A DNA stretch of 64,000 nt, taken from the NCBI GenBank assembly GCA_029948255.1, contig JALIZF010001823.1, positions 186,001 through 250,000 on the forward strand. The letters run 5' to 3'. Position 1 is the first letter of the stretch, and each line of letters opens with the position of its first letter. This document shows, one piece after another, positions 58,608 through 64,000 of the stretch. Under the pieces are notes generated by a model, which was not told where the DNA came from, did not search any database, and worked only from the letters and a program-made list of their open reading frames with translations. Source of the stretch: Telmatactis stephensoni. Lineage: Eukaryota > Cnidaria > Anthozoa > Actiniaria > Isophelliidae. Position numbers and translations under genes: made by a program.

Positions 58608-59409
58608 GGTGTCAGTATGGTGGAATGAAGCCGTTGAACATTCACGACAATTAACAATATTTGCATATGCATGTAGTTTGGAATCAAGTCAAGCAACCAT
58701 GAATGATTTCAAGTCATTTTCTACACCTGAACAAGCAAATGCAAGCCGTATACATACCTTTGGGCAATATAGTCGCTTGTGGACAAAAATCCTCGATCTT
58801 ACAGTACGACAGGTTCCAACAGACAACGGTAATTAAAGCAAGCAATTCAAAAGTGAAAAGTTTCGTTTTCCGCTTTTTTCCCGTAATATGAGCTTCTTGA
58901 CATGTCACGGGAATTATCACGGGTAACGTGTACTTTCGAAACTCGCATATGATTGACACACGGAATAAAACTGAAACTTGGAATTATAATCGAAAAGCTA
59001 GCTAGACGACTGATTCTTTTATTATTAACATTATCATTGTTATTATTTATTAATATCATTTGCTATTCATTAATTCATTTTTTTAATGTCAATTAATTAT
59101 TTTTTGGGGGACGACTGATTCTGTTATTTGTTTTTACTCAGTAGGGCTTTTCGTTTGTCATGCTTTTCATGCTTACCTTCGAGGACTGCCGGAAGGTCGT
59201 CGCGAGGCCGAGTTGCAACTTTCGGGTTTGCCGAAGCAATTCCGACAGCCCGTGTGTACACATGCTTTGTCAATAACGGATCAAACTTCATTATAAACAC
59301 TGAGCTACCAAGCGGAAGCTATTTCGAGTCATTGCGCTGATTTATCAATTTTCTTACGTGCTTTTGTGGTAAAATGTTTTGGCAATTTGTGCTCATTTCT
59401 AGTGTATAA
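58608..59409. other. Intergenic, no gene recognised
   Basis: Short ORFs on both strands show no recognised similarity. AT-rich tracts of attatt type occur at 59020-59100. Confidence 0.4.
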
Positions 59410-59812
59410 GTACCGTGAATGCCCGGGGGGGACTCCGATCGTAAATGGACGGGGATGCTCGTCGTACCTTTTAGGGGTCAAAATCTGCAATCTGGTACCT
59501 TTTAGGGTGTCTCAGACTTAAGTGGACTACCAGAGACATAGCTGGTACCTTTTAGAGACTGTTTTGGGGTAAATAAACTACCTAAAATAAGCATGAAAGG
59601 AACGATTTCGATGATCTGAATTGAATCTTCAAAGCACATCGATAACAAAGTGTTCTTTATTATTGTTTTTGAATTGGTACCTTTTAGGGGTAGAAATTTA
59701 TTGTTGCCACTCCCACTCAGGTACCTTTTAGGGGTCATTTTCAAAATTTCCGACGAGCATCCCCGTCCTCTTATATATAGGAGTCCCCCCCCCCCCCCCC
59801 GGGCGTGAATCG
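59410..59812. mobile_element. Inverted-repeat element with G/C-run ends
   Basis: The left end 'gtgaatgcccggggggg' plus 'actcc' is mirrored by 'ggagt', a c-run of 14 or more, and 'cgggcgtgaatcgtgaatgcc' (trimmed: gggcgtgaatcg) at the right. Next in are 'ggacggggatgctcgtcg' and 'cgacgagcatccccgtcc'. The word ggtaccttttag recurs four or more times inside. Confidence 0.75.
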
Positions 59813-59941
59813 TGAATGCCAGACCTTGGTTCGCTTAGTTCGCGTTACGTTACGTAACACAAACCAAAGCTCTGGGCGTTTTCTGAAGCGTAATGCAACG
59901 TAAACGTTACGTCTCATAGCCGTTAACTCGGGCTACCCCAC

Positions 59942-61240
59942 ATCACAACATAAATCAAAGAGTAAACACTCAGACAGCTATACAAGAGGCGGATCTATTA
60001 TCTAGAGGGTTTTAATACTACCAAATGATTTCGCAATGACTACAATCAATTTCGGTTTTGAACTTCAATACAGTGAGTCGCGAACCTCTCCGACCATTTA
60101 AAATGACAAGACAATTTTGGCGATTTCATTCGGAAATTGCAGATAATTCACTCTCATGAATTGTCTATGAAAGAGTCATATATAGTTTACCATGCGTAAT
60201 AAGAGCGTTTTACTCACAGGTGAAGTTAAAATAAACAAAAGAAAATGGCAAACTATCGGCTCTAAAGCTGATCGCAGTCGCTTAGGAGTAGGGGTGGTTT
60301 ATAGTGATTTGTATGGGAACTTTTGGAATTTTGAAAACTGGTCGCACAAGAGAGGAGGTCGATTACGGGAGGTGTCGCACGTGACCGGAGGTTCATATGA
60401 ATGTTGTATTTATAACAACAGAATTGACGCACAGCGATTATCGGTAAAACAATATTAATAGCAAGGTTCGTGTTGATAAATTGCTCTTTTTCAGATCAGA
60501 GATACAAACACGTCATTTTAGAATCATGCTCTTCCTAAAATTCTTATCGTCGCGATCACGGAATGTACAGTAATTTTAGAAACGAGTGGATATTGTTACT
60601 GAAATCACTTCCTTGATTTCTTTTTCAAGTTCTCTCTTTAGCCTCCCCACTTTCTTCTCTTTTAAGTCTTTTGTGCCTTCAGTTCTCGTTTCTAGGTTTG
60701 TCTTTTCGTTCCCTGGCTTTTACTTTGCTGTTTTTAAAATTTTCGTTCGTCTTCTATATACTTAACAGGTTTACAACAAGGCTATGGAATCCAGCTAAAA
60801 CTAAACGAAGAAAGAAGAAAAGATTAGCCATACGACGCCTAAACCTTCGTTTTCTGAGCGCGCACACTTCAAACCGGACTTTCTTTTTTCAGATTTCGTG
60901 TTTAAGTTCAAAGAGTTCAAAGTCGAGTGCCAGTTTTAAGTCGGAAATGGTTCATAAACACTTTTAATTGTAAACGAACCATCAAAAGACTTTATTACAA
61001 TAAAATTACTGAAGTTTATACGTTTGGCGAAGGGGCTCTTGAATCAAACTAAGGATGTCAAAAATGTCATATGGAAGTGCAAAAATGATTTGAGTTTTGA
61101 GTTTTATTATTTTCCTTTCATAAAAAAGTCTATAAAACAACAGCTTGTGACAATACTAGTAAAACAACAGCTTGATTCTCCATTCCGAAATGTACGCCCC
61201 CGTTTAGTAATGGCACCGTTTTGTCCGTCGTTTCTCTTGA
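59942..61240 (+). repeat. Tandem duplication, copy 1 (1,299 bp)
   Basis: Starts at 'atcacaacataaatcaaaga'. Every landmark recurs exactly 1,299 bp later, including open frames at 60192, 60671 and 61024. No difference from copy 2 was noticed by eye. The ORFs (88, 98 and 96 aa) match nothing I recognise; one begins shortly after a catatatagtttacc sequence. Coding status unknown. Confidence 0.95.
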
Positions 61241-62539
61241 ATCACAACATAAATCAAAGAGTAAACACTCAGACAGCTATACAAGAGGCGGATCTATTAT
61301 CTAGAGGGTTTTAATACTACCAAATGATTTCGCAATGACTACAATCAATTTCGGTTTTGAACTTCAATACAGTGAGTCGCGAACCTCTCCGACCATTTAA
61401 AATGACAAGACAATTTTGGCGATTTCATTCGGAAATTGCAGATAATTCACTCTCATGAATTGTCTATGAAAGAGTCATATATAGTTTACCATGCGTAATA
61501 AGAGCGTTTTACTCACAGGTGAAGTTAAAATAAACAAAAGAAAATGGCAAACTATCGGCTCTAAAGCTGATCGCAGTCGCTTAGGAGTAGGGGTGGTTTA
61601 TAGTGATTTGTATGGGAACTTTTGGAATTTTGAAAACTGGTCGCACAAGAGAGGAGGTCGATTACGGGAGGTGTCGCACGTGACCGGAGGTTCATATGAA
61701 TGTTGTATTTATAACAACAGAATTGACGCACAGCGATTATCGGTAAAACAATATTAATAGCAAGGTTCGTGTTGATAAATTGCTCTTTTTCAGATCAGAG
61801 ATACAAACACGTCATTTTAGAATCATGCTCTTCCTAAAATTCTTATCGTCGCGATCACGGAATGTACAGTAATTTTAGAAACGAGTGGATATTGTTACTG
61901 AAATCACTTCCTTGATTTCTTTTTCAAGTTCTCTCTTTAGCCTCCCCACTTTCTTCTCTTTTAAGTCTTTTGTGCCTTCAGTTCTCGTTTCTAGGTTTGT
62001 CTTTTCGTTCCCTGGCTTTTACTTTGCTGTTTTTAAAATTTTCGTTCGTCTTCTATATACTTAACAGGTTTACAACAAGGCTATGGAATCCAGCTAAAAC
62101 TAAACGAAGAAAGAAGAAAAGATTAGCCATACGACGCCTAAACCTTCGTTTTCTGAGCGCGCACACTTCAAACCGGACTTTCTTTTTTCAGATTTCGTGT
62201 TTAAGTTCAAAGAGTTCAAAGTCGAGTGCCAGTTTTAAGTCGGAAATGGTTCATAAACACTTTTAATTGTAAACGAACCATCAAAAGACTTTATTACAAT
62301 AAAATTACTGAAGTTTATACGTTTGGCGAAGGGGCTCTTGAATCAAACTAAGGATGTCAAAAATGTCATATGGAAGTGCAAAAATGATTTGAGTTTTGAG
62401 TTTTATTATTTTCCTTTCATAAAAAAGTCTATAAAACAACAGCTTGTGACAATACTAGTAAAACAACAGCTTGATTCTCCATTCCGAAATGTACGCCCCC
62501 GTTTAGTAATGGCACCGTTTTGTCCGTCGTTTCTCTTGA
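61241..62539 (+). repeat. Tandem duplication, copy 2 (1,299 bp)
   Basis: The direct, head-to-tail second copy. The junction at 61240/61241 reads 'tttctcttga|atcacaacat'. Copy 2 ends at 'tttctcttga' before unique sequence (agtgggtggc). Open frames at 61491, 61970 and 62323 encode the same peptides as copy 1, the last one with a different C-terminus because it runs into unique DNA. Confidence 0.95.
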
Positions 62540-64000
62540 AGTGGGTGGCAGTAAAATGCTTGCGAACATTTCCTCCTAATCACATTTTTCTTTGTTCAGC
62601 TCATAGTTTTCATAGCACCAAATCCTCACATGGATTGTTAAAAAATTCACCCCCTAAAAGAATACATTGATTTAATGCGATCCATCACAATATCCGTAAA
62701 GCAAATAACTTACATAAAATCGAATCACACACGTACACCTGGATCCCTTCTCCAATTCTTGAGTAGTGGTGCCGGTGGGTGTTCGATGCAGGGTTAGTGC
62801 AGAGTATGAAGAGACGGGGCCTACACTTTAACGTTCTTATCCGAGAAGACGTGAAGGTCCAACCAGTTTGTAGATATAATTATACAGGCAGCACCTTCTC
62901 CTCTTTTAATATTTTGTAAGACCTGAAAATCACACCCCGATGACCGACAATAAATTATGCTTTTTAATGTCGAAGTGGAATTTTAGTCAAGCGGTATGGT
63001 TAGCAACCAAAAAGGTTTTGGAAGTGTCGCTGTTTATAATATGTGAGAGAGTCATTATCATTTATTTTCATGTCAGTTTTATCTGTTTATAATCAAATAA
63101 TAAATTACTTGCCATATAAATTGAGTTTCGTTTAGAAAGAAATTTACCGCTGTGATATAAATGGTAAATGGTAAAAAACTTCATTAATGAACCGTTATCA
63201 TCTTGAATCAAAAATTGAATTCTATTCCACCAATCAGGACCAAGCTAGCATTCGGTTGCTGTGCAACAACTTACATACGTATTTTCAGTTCATAATTAAA
63301 TTATTTATCAGTCATTTTGAAATATTCATCGAGTCCAAGACTATAAGGAAACAGGTTTTCAAAAGAGCAATTGTCCTTTCTTTCGCTTTCTAATCGTGGT
63401 TGTGGGCAATGGACTTTCAGCTCGTTAAGGCTATTTGGAGATTTTTTCCCCCAGGAAAACTTAGGGGAAATTGCTCATAAGTCATTTAGTTAAAAAGAAA
63501 GAATATAGTTGAAAAGGTAAGGGTTATATCATCATCATTATTGTTATTAGCACTGAAATAACTTATCTCTTTATGAACAAGGAATCATCTACGTAAAAAT
63601 AAATAACTTTATCTATATATCTAACACAAATGAACTGAACACAAACTTCGTTTTGTAACACCTATATTTCGGCTCTGTCAATTCAGCCTTCATCACGGGT
63701 AAAGGAATGGCTGAGAGCGTTACACGACATGTACTAATTACAACAAATATATATAACTTTTCGACCATACATACTGAAAAACTGAAAAGTATTGCATGAT
63801 GATCATGATTATTCCTTACGTATGCTTATGCTTCTGTCGCGGAGGAACAAGCAACGATAATTAAGGTAAATAAAGAGAGAGCAGGCGACAACACAGCTCA
63901 AACAAGATGTTTGCCCGCTTAGATGAAGAGGAGATTACCGTAAAACGGTTTGATAACGTCGCAATTTAATGCCGGTCATAAACGCTACAAAGACCCACAA
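62540..64000. other. Window end, dispersed repeats only
   Basis: 62745-62895 carries the dispersed-repeat tail (gacggggcctac ... ttatccgagaagacgt) also seen at 26985-27230. A possible hammerhead-like motif is at 63661-63695 on the minus strand. No gene was recognised. Confidence 0.45.
63661..63695 (-). ncRNA. Possible hammerhead-ribozyme-like core (retroelement remnant)
   Basis: Read on the minus strand, TGATGA is followed by a stem AGGCT...AGAGCC closing on GAAA, which is the stem II core of hammerhead ribozymes. Such cores are known in Penelope-like retroelements. The first core base is G instead of C (GTGATGA), and a convincing stem III was not found, so activity is doubtful. No reverse transcriptase is nearby. 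Confidence 0.3.

Overview
This window is animal nuclear DNA: long split genes with GT-AG introns, AT-rich introns, no operons, and dense small inverted-repeat elements. Protein similarity as I remember it points to a cnidarian, most likely an anthozoan (coral or sea anemone); that assignment is inference. All exon structures were built by eye from splice sites and reading-phase continuity, without transcript data.

Five genes can be supported. (1) A follistatin-like 1 (FSTL1/SPARC-family) secreted protein, plus strand, 10 coding exons, 1946-11045. (2) MRE11, the nuclease of the MRE11-RAD50-NBS1 DNA-repair complex, minus strand, 18 coding exons, 13606-31816. (3) Glycogen synthase kinase 3 (GSK3), plus strand, 9 coding exons, 32508-44170. 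(4) A DHHC-type S-acyltransferase resembling ZDHHC23, plus strand, 4 exons, 46875-50234. (5) A small secreted protein with lysozyme/transglycosylase-like motifs, minus strand, 2 exons, 52782-55843. In every model the exon lengths keep phase from start to stop. FSTL1 and MRE11 converge on an intergenic space holding a 76/77-bp satellite. MRE11 and GSK3 are head-to-head, with about 690 bp between their start codons. GSK3 and the ZDHHC23-like gene run in tandem, and the latter converges with the lysozyme-like gene.

The rest is mostly repeats: a 34-bp minisatellite (about 590-1190), the 76/77-bp array (about 11.65-12.38 kb), tRNA-derived SINEs, many foldback/MITE elements (one family present at eight or more loci), a TTAA-flanked piggyBac-like non-autonomous element, a foldback of about 4 kb inside MRE11 intron 4, and an apparently perfect 1,299-bp tandem duplication (59942-62539). 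From 55.8 kb to the end I recognise no conserved gene. No CRISPR, rRNA, functional tRNA or autonomous transposon ORF was seen. The genes have unrelated functions (matrix/signalling, DNA repair, Wnt/insulin kinase, lipidation, possible immunity), so no pathway cluster is implied.
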